Below are positions 16,507-24,504 of a stretch of DNA of 64,000 nucleotides, piece by piece. The DNA comes from Catenovulum adriaticum. GTDB lineage: Bacteria > Pseudomonadota > Gammaproteobacteria > Enterobacterales > Alteromonadaceae. The notes under the pieces were generated by a model, which made no database searches, was not told where the DNA came from, and saw only the letters and a program-made list of their open reading frames with translations. A program made the translations under genes and the position numbers. The DNA lies in NCBI RefSeq assembly GCF_026725475.1, contig NZ_CP109967.1:372001-436000 (forward strand), given 5' to 3'. Position 1 is the first letter of the stretch. The number at the start of each line of letters is the position of its first letter.

Positions 16507-17506
16507 ATTTGCTTGGCCTCTCAGCTTTTTTTTATTGCTATTACCATTTTTAATGCGATTATTACCCGCGGTGCAAAACCAGCAGTCAGCTGCATTAAAA
16601 GCACCTATTTTAAATTTCCATCAATTACCAAATGCGCAAAATACTGCGCAAAAATCTAAAGTTAAATTATTTTTTGCAAGCCTAATATGGATTTTATTAG
16701 TGACAGCTGCTGCGCGTCCACAATGGTTAGGAGAGCCAATCAACATGCCGACCGAAGGCCGTGATTTAATGTTGGCGGTTGATTTGTCTGGATCAATGCA
16801 AATTGAAGATATGAAAGTACAGGGCCAAACCGTTGATCGCTTAGTTATGATTAAAAGTGTTATGCATGACTTTATTAAACGCCGCGAAGGTGACCGACTC
16901 GGGCTTATTTTGTTTGCAGATACCGCTTATCTCCAAACTCCACTTACCTTTGATAAACAAACCGTCACACAAATGTTAAACGAAACTGTTATTGGTTTAG
17001 TCGGCGATAAAACCGCAATTGGTGATGCTATTGGTTTGGCAGCAAAACGTTTTGATAAAAAAGAGAAAAGTAATCAAATATTAGTCTTATTAACCGATGG
17101 TCAAAACACGTCGGGTCAACTAGAACCTATGCAAGCACTTGAGTTAGCCAAACAACAAGGTATAAAAATATATACCATTGGTGTAGGTGCAGACGAAATG
17201 ATGGTCCAAAGCTTTTTTGGCTACAGAAAACAAAATCCATCACGCGATTTAGACGAAAATATGCTCAGCCAACTGGCCGAAGAAACCGGTGGCCGATACT
17301 TTAGAGCTAGAGATGCCGAATCACTTAATCAAATTTATCAAGAATTGAATAAACTAGAACCTATTAGCGATGAAAGTTTGCAGATGCGACCACTCACCGC
17401 ACTTTTTTATTGGCCGCTGGCTATCGCCTTATTACTATCGGCTCTGCTTGCCGTTCAGCCCATCCTTATTAATGTTTTAAATCGAGGTTTTATAAAACAT
17501 GGCTGA
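16499..17506 (+). CDS. BatA-like vWA membrane protein
   Basis: 336 residues from ATG 16499 (GGGGAGG upstream). Layout of the aerotolerance protein BatA: an N-terminal transmembrane helix (FEFAWPLSFFLLLLPFLM), a second near 60-75, a vWA domain with MIDAS DLSGS, the threonine of DKTAIGDAIG and the aspartate of LLTDGQN, and a C-terminal transmembrane helix (YWPLAIALLLSALLAV). The metal-binding residues are all present, so protein binding through Mg2+ is likely. Overlaps both neighbours by 8 bp. Confidence 0.9.
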   Translation: MFEFAWPLSFFLLLLPFLMRLLPAVQNQQSAALKAPILNFHQLPNAQNTAQKSKVKLFFASLIWILLVTAAARPQWLGEPINMPTEGRDLMLAVDLSGSMQIEDMKVQGQTVDRLVMIKSVMHDFIKRREGDRLGLILFADTAYLQTPLTFDKQTVTQMLNETVIGLVGDKTAIGDAIGLAAKRFDKKEKSNQILVLLTDGQNTSGQLEPMQALELAKQQGIKIYTIGVGADEMMVQSFFGYRKQNPSRDLDENMLSQLAEETGGRYFRARDAESLNQIYQELNKLEPISDESLQMRPLTALFYWPLAIALLLSALLAVQPILINVLNRGFIKHG

Positions 17507-19469
17507 TTTTCATTTTTTACGTCCTTATTGGTTTTTCGCACTAATCCCACTTATCGCGATTATTTGGTCATTAAGACATATCAAGCTTAATAGCTCAGGT
17601 TGGTTAAATATTTTACCTAATCATCTAGCTAATCATTTATTGGTTGGTTCAGAGCAAAAAGCGCCTTTGCCTGTATTATTAATTGCCATCACTTGGCTTA
17701 TTAGCGTAATTGCACTAGCTGGGCCGACATGGCAAAAACAACCTCAACCCGTATTTGAAGCCCAAGCTGGTAAAGTCATCGTATTGGATTTATCTATGTC
17801 TATGCGATCAGACGATATTAAACCAGATCGCTTAACGATGGCTCGCTTTAAAGCCATTGAAATTGCCCGCCAAATTAAAGAAGGCGATTTAGGTTTGATT
17901 GCTTATGCTGGTGATGCGTTTACCATTAGCCCTTTAACGCCTGACAACAAAAATATTATTAACCAAATTCCAAGCTTATCGCCCGAAATAATGCCTGTGA
18001 TGGGTAGCAACGGCTTATTAGCAATTGATCAAGCAGTTGAATTATTAAGCCAAGCCGGCTATCAGCAAGGTGATATTTTTTGGTTAACCGACGGGATACA
18101 TAGCGATGAATATAGTTCAATTCAAAAAACGATCGCAGATACCCAATACCGCCTATTAACTTTAGGTGTAGGCACACAAGAAGGCGCTCCAATAAAGTTA
18201 CAAACTGGCGAGTTATTAAAAGACGCCAGAGGCAGCATTGTAGTGCCGAAGTTGCATAATAATCAGCTCAAACAACTTAGCAAAATTAACCAAGGCTATT
18301 ACCAAGACATTAGCGCAGGCGACAATGATATAGAAACACTCATTAGTAAAATGCAAAGTGCAGAAAAAATAAAACAGGAACAAGCAAAACATAAGTTAGG
18401 CGACCAGTGGCAAGAAGCTGGCCCTTGGTTTGTATTAGCGCTGTTGCCTTTAGCCGCTTATGCTTTTAGAAAAGGTTTAATTTATCTGGTCCTTGTTGGC
18501 TTTTTAAGTGTACCAACCAGCTTTAAAGTAAGCGCCAACCCGTTAGATAATGCGTTTTCAACGCGAGATCAACAAGCTTATGAAGCTTTAAAATCATCTA
18601 ATTTTGAGCAAGCATCGGAGTTAGCTGAAGACAAAAAATTAAAAGCGGCAGCTTTATTTAAACAAGGCCAATACGAAAAAGCGATTGAAGCTTACGACAA
18701 TTTAAACGACGCTGATGCACTTTATAATAAAGCCAATGCTTATGCTAATTTGGGTGAGCTTGATAAAGCCATTGAAACCTATGAACAGGCATTAAAACAG
18801 CAGCCTGACTTTGAAAAAGCAAAAAATAATAAAGCATTAGCTGAAAAATTGAAGCAACAGCAAGAACAGCAACAAAACTCAGATCAAAATTCTGAGCAAA
18901 ACTCAGATCAGAACTCGGATCAAAATTCTGAACAAAACAATCAAGGTCAGCAAAGCCAGAATTCACAAGAGCAAAATAACGACCAAAACGGTCAAAGCCA
19001 AGATCAACAAAATAATTCAGAACAAAATCAAAGCTCAGAGCAACATTCGGAACAAAACTCTGAGCAATCACAAAACCAAGATCAGCAAAATTCGCAAGAG
19101 CAAAATAATCAATCACACCGCTCAGCCCAAGATATGGCTGAACAACAAGAACAAGAACAGCAACAAACGCAATCAGAATCTGAATCCAATGAACAAAACA
19201 CTGATTCTGCGCAACAACCGCAAGCCCAACCTGCGCCGTCACAAAACGGTGAACAAAACGGTAAACAAAGCGAAAACGAACAAGTAACAGCTCAACCACG
19301 CGAGCTCACCCCTGAGCAAAGAGCCGAACAAGAAAAAAATGAAATATACCGTCAACTACTCAATAAAGTAGAAGACGATCCTTCTTATTTAATCCGTCGA
19401 AAAATGCAACTTGAATACGAAAAACGACGTAGAAGTAACGCACCTAAAGGAGTAACACAGCCTTGGTAA
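17499..19469 (+). CDS. BatB/BatC fusion: vWA plus TPR with Q/N/S-rich tail
   Basis: 656 residues. N-terminal half is BatB-like: transmembrane helices near 10-25 and 60-75, a vWA domain with MIDAS DLSMS and LTDGI, then two helices near 310-345. The C-terminal half is BatC-like: tetratricopeptide repeats (ALFKQGQYEKAIEAYDNL, ALYNKANAYANLGELDKAIETYEQAL), then about 150 residues dominated by Gln, Asn, Ser and Glu in EQNSDQNSEQ-type repeats, ending in a short basic helix LIRRKMQLEYEKRRR. The tail is probably disordered and periplasmic. Fusion of BatB and BatC is common in Gammaproteobacteria. Confidence 0.88.
   Translation: MADFHFLRPYWFFALIPLIAIIWSLRHIKLNSSGWLNILPNHLANHLLVGSEQKAPLPVLLIAITWLISVIALAGPTWQKQPQPVFEAQAGKVIVLDLSMSMRSDDIKPDRLTMARFKAIEIARQIKEGDLGLIAYAGDAFTISPLTPDNKNIINQIPSLSPEIMPVMGSNGLLAIDQAVELLSQAGYQQGDIFWLTDGIHSDEYSSIQKTIADTQYRLLTLGVGTQEGAPIKLQTGELLKDARGSIVVPKLHNNQLKQLSKINQGYYQDISAGDNDIETLISKMQSAEKIKQEQAKHKLGDQWQEAGPWFVLALLPLAAYAFRKGLIYLVLVGFLSVPTSFKVSANPLDNAFSTRDQQAYEALKSSNFEQASELAEDKKLKAAALFKQGQYEKAIEAYDNLNDADALYNKANAYANLGELDKAIETYEQALKQQPDFEKAKNNKALAEKLKQQQEQQQNSDQNSEQNSDQNSDQNSEQNNQGQQSQNSQEQNNDQNGQSQDQQNNSEQNQSSEQHSEQNSEQSQNQDQQNSQEQNNQSHRSAQDMAEQQEQEQQQTQSESESNEQNTDSAQQPQAQPAPSQNGEQNGKQSENEQVTAQPRELTPEQRAEQEKNEIYRQLLNKVEDDPSYLIRRKMQLEYEKRRRSNAPKGVTQPW
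18853..19290 (+). repeat. low-complexity CAA/GAA/AAT/TCA tract inside the BatB/C gene
   Basis: A run of near-identical codons encodes Gln/Asn/Ser/Glu repeats with EQNS and DQNS units recurring irregularly. Such tracts are prone to length change by slippage in 3-bp steps that keep the frame. The antisense reading of this tract is open for 184 codons only because of its composition. Confidence 0.8.
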
Positions 19470-21196
19470 ATCGAATGACTAATATAATAATAATTTGCGC
19501 CAGCGCTTTATTGAGTTTTAATGCTGCTGCCTTGTCTCGAGTCACTGCCAGTGTCAACGAAAATCCAATTCAACTGAACGAATCAGTCGATCTTGTTATA
19601 GCCGTTGATGATAAAGTTGACAGCGATGCTTTTGATTTTAGTGTTTTAGAATCTAACTTTCGTTTATTAGGCACCTCGGTCAGCTCTGAAACTCGAATGA
19701 TTAATTTTAAAACTACCCGAATTACCCGTTTTACCACACGTTTGATGCCTAAAAAGGCGGGCAACTTAACCATTCCAGAATTTAGCTATCAAGGGATCAG
19801 TTCAAATCCTATTAGTTTGCAAGTTACCCAAAACGCCAGCTCAACTGACGACAATAAACGCATTTATGTTGAAACTGAACTAAGCCAAAACGATGTTTGG
19901 TTACAGCAGCAAGTCACCTACACCACCCGCTTATTTCTCTCTGTTCAAATCTCAAGTGGGAGTTTAACGCAGCCAGAAATTGAAGGCGCTTTGGTTGAAC
20001 AAGAAGGCAAAGATAAAGAGTACGACAAAATTATTAATGGGGTGGCTTATCGCGTAATTGAGCGAACTTATAAAGTTATTCCACAACGTAGTGGTCAGTT
20101 TTCTATACAAAGTCCAGTATTTCAGGCAGAAGTGGTCGAAAATGCTCGTCGCCAATTTGGCTTTAACCGCACCAAAACAATTTCACGTGTCGGGCCTGAT
20201 CAAACTTTAAATGTAAAAGCCATACCTAATCATTATGTCGGCCATTGGTTACCGTCTGAAATGGTCATGCTAAACAGTGAACTTGAGCCAAAACAGCAAG
20301 AATATTATGTCGGGGAACCTATCACCCGCGTCATTACTTTGTCAGCGCTAGATGTAAGCGAAGAGCAGCTACCTGAGATTAATGCTCAATATCCGGCTGA
20401 TATTAAAGTGTACCCGGATCAAGCTGAAGTCAGAACTAATTTAAGAGGGGATCAATACATTTCACAACGTGTAGAGACTCAAGCGCTTATTCCGAGTCAA
20501 GCCGGCAGCGTCACGTTACCCGCTATAGAAATAACCTGGTGGAATACCAAAACCGAAAAAATGCAAACAACTCAAGTTGATGCGCAAACCATTAACGTGG
20601 TCGCAAATCCTAGTATGGCGTCGACGCCAACTCAACCCGCTCAAATTATGACACCGCCAGCCCCGAATCAGGCTGATACAGAGTTATCTAATTCAGCCGA
20701 ACCAGATACACAAGATGATAGAACCCTAACACCGGCTTCGCCCGCCCCCGTCAGTGCATGGTCATTAAACTATTTAGTTATTTTATTCGTAAGTCTATGG
20801 TTAATCACTTTAGGTGGCCTATTGTGGGTCTTATTTAATAAACAAAAAGATAAATCTGATGTAGGCCACGTCAACGATCACAGCCAATCAGAAAAACTAG
20901 CTTGGTCTAGATTACAAAAAGCTTGTCAAAAGAATCAAATTGAACAAATTCAAACTCAATTGCCAATATGGGTTGCGGCAATTTACCAAACCCCAATTGC
21001 CACAAGCCATCAAGCATTAGCACAATTAGATAATCCAAACGTGAACGAGCAAATAAATGCAATGCAAGCCAGTCGATTTTCACCGCAAGGTAATCATTGG
21101 CAAGCGCAAGCCTTGCTGATAGAGCTTAAAAAAATCCGCCAAACCCAACTTACTAAACAGCAGCCTAATACTCATTTAGCCAAACTTAATCCATAA
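19463..21196 (+). CDS. BatD-like protein
   Basis: 577 residues. A signal peptide (ICASALLSFNAAALS), then the BatD pattern: SVNENPIQLNESVDLVIAVDD, LLGTSVSSETRMIN, MPKKAGNLTIPEF, QQVTYTTRLFLS, a proline-rich linker near 385-430, a transmembrane helix (YLVILFVSLWLITLGGLLWVL) and a cytoplasmic helical tail. BatD is the oxygen-tolerance/envelope partner of BatA and BatB. The TTG at 19463 lies 11 nt after AAGGAG and overlaps the preceding stop codon; ATG 19475 is the alternative and keeps a signal peptide. Confidence 0.85.
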   Translation: MVNRMTNIIIICASALLSFNAAALSRVTASVNENPIQLNESVDLVIAVDDKVDSDAFDFSVLESNFRLLGTSVSSETRMINFKTTRITRFTTRLMPKKAGNLTIPEFSYQGISSNPISLQVTQNASSTDDNKRIYVETELSQNDVWLQQQVTYTTRLFLSVQISSGSLTQPEIEGALVEQEGKDKEYDKIINGVAYRVIERTYKVIPQRSGQFSIQSPVFQAEVVENARRQFGFNRTKTISRVGPDQTLNVKAIPNHYVGHWLPSEMVMLNSELEPKQQEYYVGEPITRVITLSALDVSEEQLPEINAQYPADIKVYPDQAEVRTNLRGDQYISQRVETQALIPSQAGSVTLPAIEITWWNTKTEKMQTTQVDAQTINVVANPSMASTPTQPAQIMTPPAPNQADTELSNSAEPDTQDDRTLTPASPAPVSAWSLNYLVILFVSLWLITLGGLLWVLFNKQKDKSDVGHVNDHSQSEKLAWSRLQKACQKNQIEQIQTQLPIWVAAIYQTPIATSHQALAQLDNPNVNEQINAMQASRFSPQGNHWQAQALLIELKKIRQTQLTKQQPNTHLAKLNP

Positions 21197-21222
21197 CGTT
21201 TGCTGACTTTGGTTCAATTTAA

Positions 21223-21260
21223 TGGTGCACTTAAACAAATATCTTTGCTTGAGTGCACCA
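21223..21260. other. 12-bp hairpin between the Bat operon and the sigma factor gene
   Basis: TGGTGCACTTAA pairs with TTGAGTGCACCA (one G-U) across a 14-nt loop, 26 nt after the batD stop. No U tract follows, so it may be a processing or attenuation structure rather than a strict terminator. A GTG inside the right arm opens the sigma factor frame but is unlikely to be its start. Confidence 0.55.
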
Positions 21261-21366
21261 TGGTCAGCTAAACTCTAACAAAGCACCTTTCCTTAAAAAA
21301 ATGGCTACGCCTATGATTGTGGATTTTTTACGAAAGAAAAAGCCAGCTTGTCAGGTCAATTCTGAT

Positions 21367-21882
21367 ATGAGCAAAAAACAGTTCAAATACGAAGCACTAG
21401 TACAGGCTTACCATAAAGATATTTACCGATATGCTTTTTGGTTAACTAGAGATCAACACATTGCCGAAGATATCACGCAAGAAGCTTTTTTGCGTGCATG
21501 GCGTAGTTTGGATAGCTTACAAGATGATAAAGCCGCAAAGTCTTGGCTAATTACCATTTTACGCCGTGAAAATGCCAGACGATTTGAACGTAAACAATTT
21601 GATATGGCCGATGTAGAAACCCAATCAATTGTCGACGAACATAGTTTAACAAACGAACAAAATACCGAACAAGCTTGGTTGCGCCGCCAAATCAATCAAT
21701 TACCAGCTGAATACAGCGAACCACTGTTAATGCAGGTAGTCGGTGGATTTAGTGGTGAAGAAATTGCTGACTTACTCAACCTAAACAAAAACACGGTTAT
21801 GACAAGATTATTTCGAGCTAGAAACATGCTAAAAGAAGCTGTTGAAGCGCAACCTAGAGTAACGAGGTCTTCTAATGGATGA
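21367..21882 (+). CDS. ECF-type RNA polymerase sigma factor
   Basis: About 171 residues from ATG 21367. Region 2 is YHKDIYRYAFWLTRDQHIAEDITQEAFLRAWRSL and region 4 is LPAEYSEPLLMQVVGGFSGEEIADLLNLNKNTVMTRLFRARN; region 3 is missing, as in extracytoplasmic-function sigma factors. The frame is open from 21253 with further ATGs at 21301 and 21313; none has a strong ribosome site, and 21367 gives the usual length. It overlaps the next gene by 8 bp (ATGGATGA), the usual arrangement of a sigma factor with its anti-sigma partner. Confidence 0.85.
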   Translation: MSKKQFKYEALVQAYHKDIYRYAFWLTRDQHIAEDITQEAFLRAWRSLDSLQDDKAAKSWLITILRRENARRFERKQFDMADVETQSIVDEHSLTNEQNTEQAWLRRQINQLPAEYSEPLLMQVVGGFSGEEIADLLNLNKNTVMTRLFRARNMLKEAVEAQPRVTRSSNG

Positions 21883-22621
21883 TTTAGAATTTAGACGACA
21901 ATTATATGCATCTCCCAAAGAGCATAATAGCGAGGTTAAACAAGCCATTTTAGCTGATCCTAACAAACGTCAATTTGCAGATGAAATGCTGTCATTTGAA
22001 CAAAAATTAGAGCAAGCTTATCAAGTCGATGTGCCGGATAACTTAGCCAGTAAAATTATTTTAAAACAAACCCTTGATAAACATAAGCAAAATGATAAAA
22101 AACGTAGTCGTTGGCATCTTGCAATTGCAGCTTCAATAGCCTTTATGGTGGGTTTGAGTTTAAATGTAGCTCAGGTTAATTTACCTGGATTATCAACTAA
22201 CGCCACCACTGAGTTAACTAATTTAATGTTAGAGCACACGCATCAGGATATTACCCGCCATTTTCAAAGCCCACAGGCCATGCAAAATGCTCAGGTAAGC
22301 TTAGCTAGCATTAATCAAAAGTTAAGCCTTTATGGCGCTCAATTAAACGATTCTTTTGGTATTGTTCGCTCGGTTAATTTTTGCCAGTTGAAAAATATAC
22401 GCGCCTTACATTTAATTGTTCAAGGGAATGCAGGTTTGGTTAATATTTTTATTATGCACCCAAATCATTCAATGTCTGAACTGCCCGATATAAAAGATGA
22501 TTTGTACAAAGGAAAAGGGCAGCGCTACCCTACTGCCGATCTAATGTACATTAGTGATAAACAAGAAAACTTAAAACAAATTCAACATCAGTTTGAACAA
22601 CAACTCAAATGGCAGGCTTAG
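21875..22621 (+). CDS. DUF3379 protein, probable anti-sigma factor
   Basis: 248 residues: a cytoplasmic N-terminal domain (MDDLEFRRQLYASPKEH, then about 80 residues), a basic stretch KKRSRWH, one transmembrane helix (LAIAASIAFMVGLSLNVAQV, about 88-107) and a periplasmic domain of about 140 residues. This is the DUF3379 architecture, in which family members follow ECF sigma factors. The 8-bp overlap and topology suggest it holds the sigma factor at the membrane and senses an envelope signal; that role is inferred, not proven for the family. Confidence 0.8.
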   Translation: MDDLEFRRQLYASPKEHNSEVKQAILADPNKRQFADEMLSFEQKLEQAYQVDVPDNLASKIILKQTLDKHKQNDKKRSRWHLAIAASIAFMVGLSLNVAQVNLPGLSTNATTELTNLMLEHTHQDITRHFQSPQAMQNAQVSLASINQKLSLYGAQLNDSFGIVRSVNFCQLKNIRALHLIVQGNAGLVNIFIMHPNHSMSELPDIKDDLYKGKGQRYPTADLMYISDKQENLKQIQHQFEQQLKWQA

Positions 22622-22636
22622 GCTGCTGTTTGAGTT
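22602..22636. terminator. 14-bp hairpin across the end of the DUF3379 gene
   Basis: AACTCAAATGGCAG and CTGCTGTTTGAGTT (22623-22636) pair at 12 of 14 positions with a 7-nt loop. The stop codon of the plus-strand gene lies in the loop and the minus-strand LysR gene ends 3 nt further on, so one hairpin can end both convergent transcripts. Long U tracts are absent. Confidence 0.5.
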
Positions 22637-22638
22637 GA

Positions 22639-23541
22639 TTAGAGCAACGCAATAAAGGCATCGATTGCCGGTGTCATTTGCGCTCTGGTGATAAATACGG
22701 TTTCGCCAGAATCTATTCCTTTTATCAACTGGTAGTGGATATCAAACATTTGATAAACCGAATGTGCAATTCCGGTACTCACAATTGCACATCCAATCCC
22801 CTGTTTTACCGCGCTCACTAAATGAAACAATGAATCTGTTTCTAGCAAAATGTTAAAATCTAATTCACTTTTTGCCAATGCATTATCAATGTACTGCCTA
22901 AATTGCATATTTTGACTGAGCAAAACTAATGGCAACAAATGTAAATCAACTAAGTTCAGCTGGGCGTTAACATTAGGTAACTGAGCTGGTGTAATTTTCT
23001 TTATATTTGTGTTTAAATTTTCTGCAAACAAGACCGCCATTTGAGGATTGCCTTGCGGGTAAACATTAAAATGTCGATACTGCACCTGAGTTAAACCATC
23101 ATTAAAACCTAATCCTATATCTATTTGATGCTGCTCTAATTGAGTAATGAGCTCATTATTGGTCGTCACATTCAGCTTAATTTTCATTTGAGGATAATGC
23201 TGATTAAAACGCTGAATAATTGGCATTATATCTACATTAGACTGCGGCACTATTCCAATGCGCAACTGGCCACTTAAAGTGCCATTAAAAGCGGTTAGAG
23301 CTTGTTTTAAAGCAGCTTGCTCCTGCAAAATTTTTTCAGCATACGCCAACACAATTTGGCCTGCTTGAGTTAAGGCAACAAATTGACTCCGCCGAACAAC
23401 CAGCTCCGTACCCATGGTTTTTTCTAAATTAGCAATACTGGCAGATAAAGTAGGTTGCGTAACATGACAAGCCTTAGCGGCTTTAGCAAAGTGTTTGGTT
23501 TGTGCCAGTTCATAAAAATAATTTAACTGTTTAATATTCAT
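22639..23541 (-). CDS. LysR family transcriptional regulator
   Basis: 300 residues. N-terminal winged helix-turn-helix (about 1-60: MNIKQLNYFYELAQTKHFAKAAKACHVTQPTLSASIANLEKTMGTELV) and a periplasmic-binding-like effector domain (LSGQLRIGIVPQ onward). Divergent from fdhD across 174 bp that hold a clear palindrome (23621-23637), so it most likely controls the fdhD and YdeP-like genes and itself. The inducer cannot be read from sequence. Confidence 0.88.
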   Translation of the reverse strand: MNIKQLNYFYELAQTKHFAKAAKACHVTQPTLSASIANLEKTMGTELVVRRSQFVALTQAGQIVLAYAEKILQEQAALKQALTAFNGTLSGQLRIGIVPQSNVDIMPIIQRFNQHYPQMKIKLNVTTNNELITQLEQHQIDIGLGFNDGLTQVQYRHFNVYPQGNPQMAVLFAENLNTNIKKITPAQLPNVNAQLNLVDLHLLPLVLLSQNMQFRQYIDNALAKSELDFNILLETDSLFHLVSAVKQGIGCAIVSTGIAHSVYQMFDIHYQLIKGIDSGETVFITRAQMTPAIDAFIALL

Positions 23542-23620
23542 TTTATTGTTTACGGCCGTCGCTGTGTTGAATTTGGGGGTTAAAAATTACAGTCATTAAT
23601 CTATTAAAATATATCATAAT

Positions 23621-23637
23621 GATAGATTTTATCTATC
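23621..23637. promoter_or_regulatory. LysR operator candidate
   Basis: GATAGATTTTATCTATC is a perfect 7-bp dyad around TTT and contains the T-N11-A core of LysR sites. A related half, CTATCGATATC, follows at 23641. It lies midway between the divergent regulator and fdhD. Confidence 0.6.
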
Positions 23638-23715
23638 AGTCTATCGATATCTTTCATTGGTTTTAGCTGGCCGAATTAACTAAACTTAAATCAAATTATT
23701 TGACCCTTGGATCAG

Positions 23716-24504
23716 ATGACACAACATAATCCGCCAACCTACAAAGTTAACTCTAACCTTTGCCATTTAGTGGAAGAGGTCGCAACCGCCATCAACATTA
23801 ACGGAATTAATTATGCCGTAATGATGATGACGCCTGATGATTATGAAGACTTTGCAATAGGTTTTTTACTAACCGAGTCTATTATTGCTCATATTTACGA
23901 TGTGCATGACATTAATTTAAGCCCTTCTTCGCAAGGAATGAATATAGAAATCACAGTCGCAAACCGTTGCTTTGAAATGCTTAAACACAATAAAAGGCAA
24001 CTAGCAGGTAATACTGGATGCGGTATTTGTGGCGTAACGGCTATCAAACAAGCTTTACCCAAATTCCCTAAATTGAGCCCCAAAGCACCCGTTCAATTAA
24101 CGAATTTATCTCACCTAAAACAACAAATGCAGCAACACCAAATAAAAGCGAAAACCACAGGCGCAATACACGCAGCATTTGGCTTAAATGCACAGGCGCA
24201 AATTCAACTTTGTAGAGAAGATTTAGGTCGTCACAATGCGTTAGATAAACTCATTGGTGCTATGCTACGGCAAAAACAACGCTGTGAGTCGTTACTCGTA
24301 ACCAGCCGTTGCAGTAGCGAATTAATCAATAAAGCCATTTTATTTGGCGCCCAAAACTTAATTAGTTTGGCTTCACCCAGCCGACTAGCGGTTGAACGTG
24401 CGCTCGAACATAACTTAAACCTAATCCATATCCCAAAACAGGATTCAGCGATTATTTATTCTAATATGCAACCCCCTTCATCAAATGGAGCAATTCATGT
24501 CTAA
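23716..24504 (+). CDS. fdhD: FdhD, sulfurtransferase for formate dehydrogenase-type enzymes
   Basis: About 262 residues. FdhD moves sulfur from a cysteine desulfurase to the molybdenum cofactor before insertion into formate dehydrogenase-like enzymes. The sulfur-carrying CxxC lies in NTGCGICGV, and DDYEDFAIGFLLTE, CREDLGRHNALDKLIGA and LLVTSRCSSELINKA are the conserved family blocks. ATG 23716 is chosen; a TTG lies 9 nt upstream. It overlaps the following molybdoenzyme gene, its probable client. Confidence 0.92.
   Translation: MTQHNPPTYKVNSNLCHLVEEVATAININGINYAVMMMTPDDYEDFAIGFLLTESIIAHIYDVHDINLSPSSQGMNIEITVANRCFEMLKHNKRQLAGNTGCGICGVTAIKQALPKFPKLSPKAPVQLTNLSHLKQQMQQHQIKAKTTGAIHAAFGLNAQAQIQLCREDLGRHNALDKLIGAMLRQKQRCESLLVTSRCSSELINKAILFGAQNLISLASPSRLAVERALEHNLNLIHIPKQDSAIIYSNMQPPSSNGAIHV

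Noticed and set aside
18745..19299. 184-codon minus-strand frame
   Set aside because: Antisense of the Q/N/S-rich tract; open only because CAA/GAA/AAC-type codons give no stops in reverse. No start signal and no family likeness.
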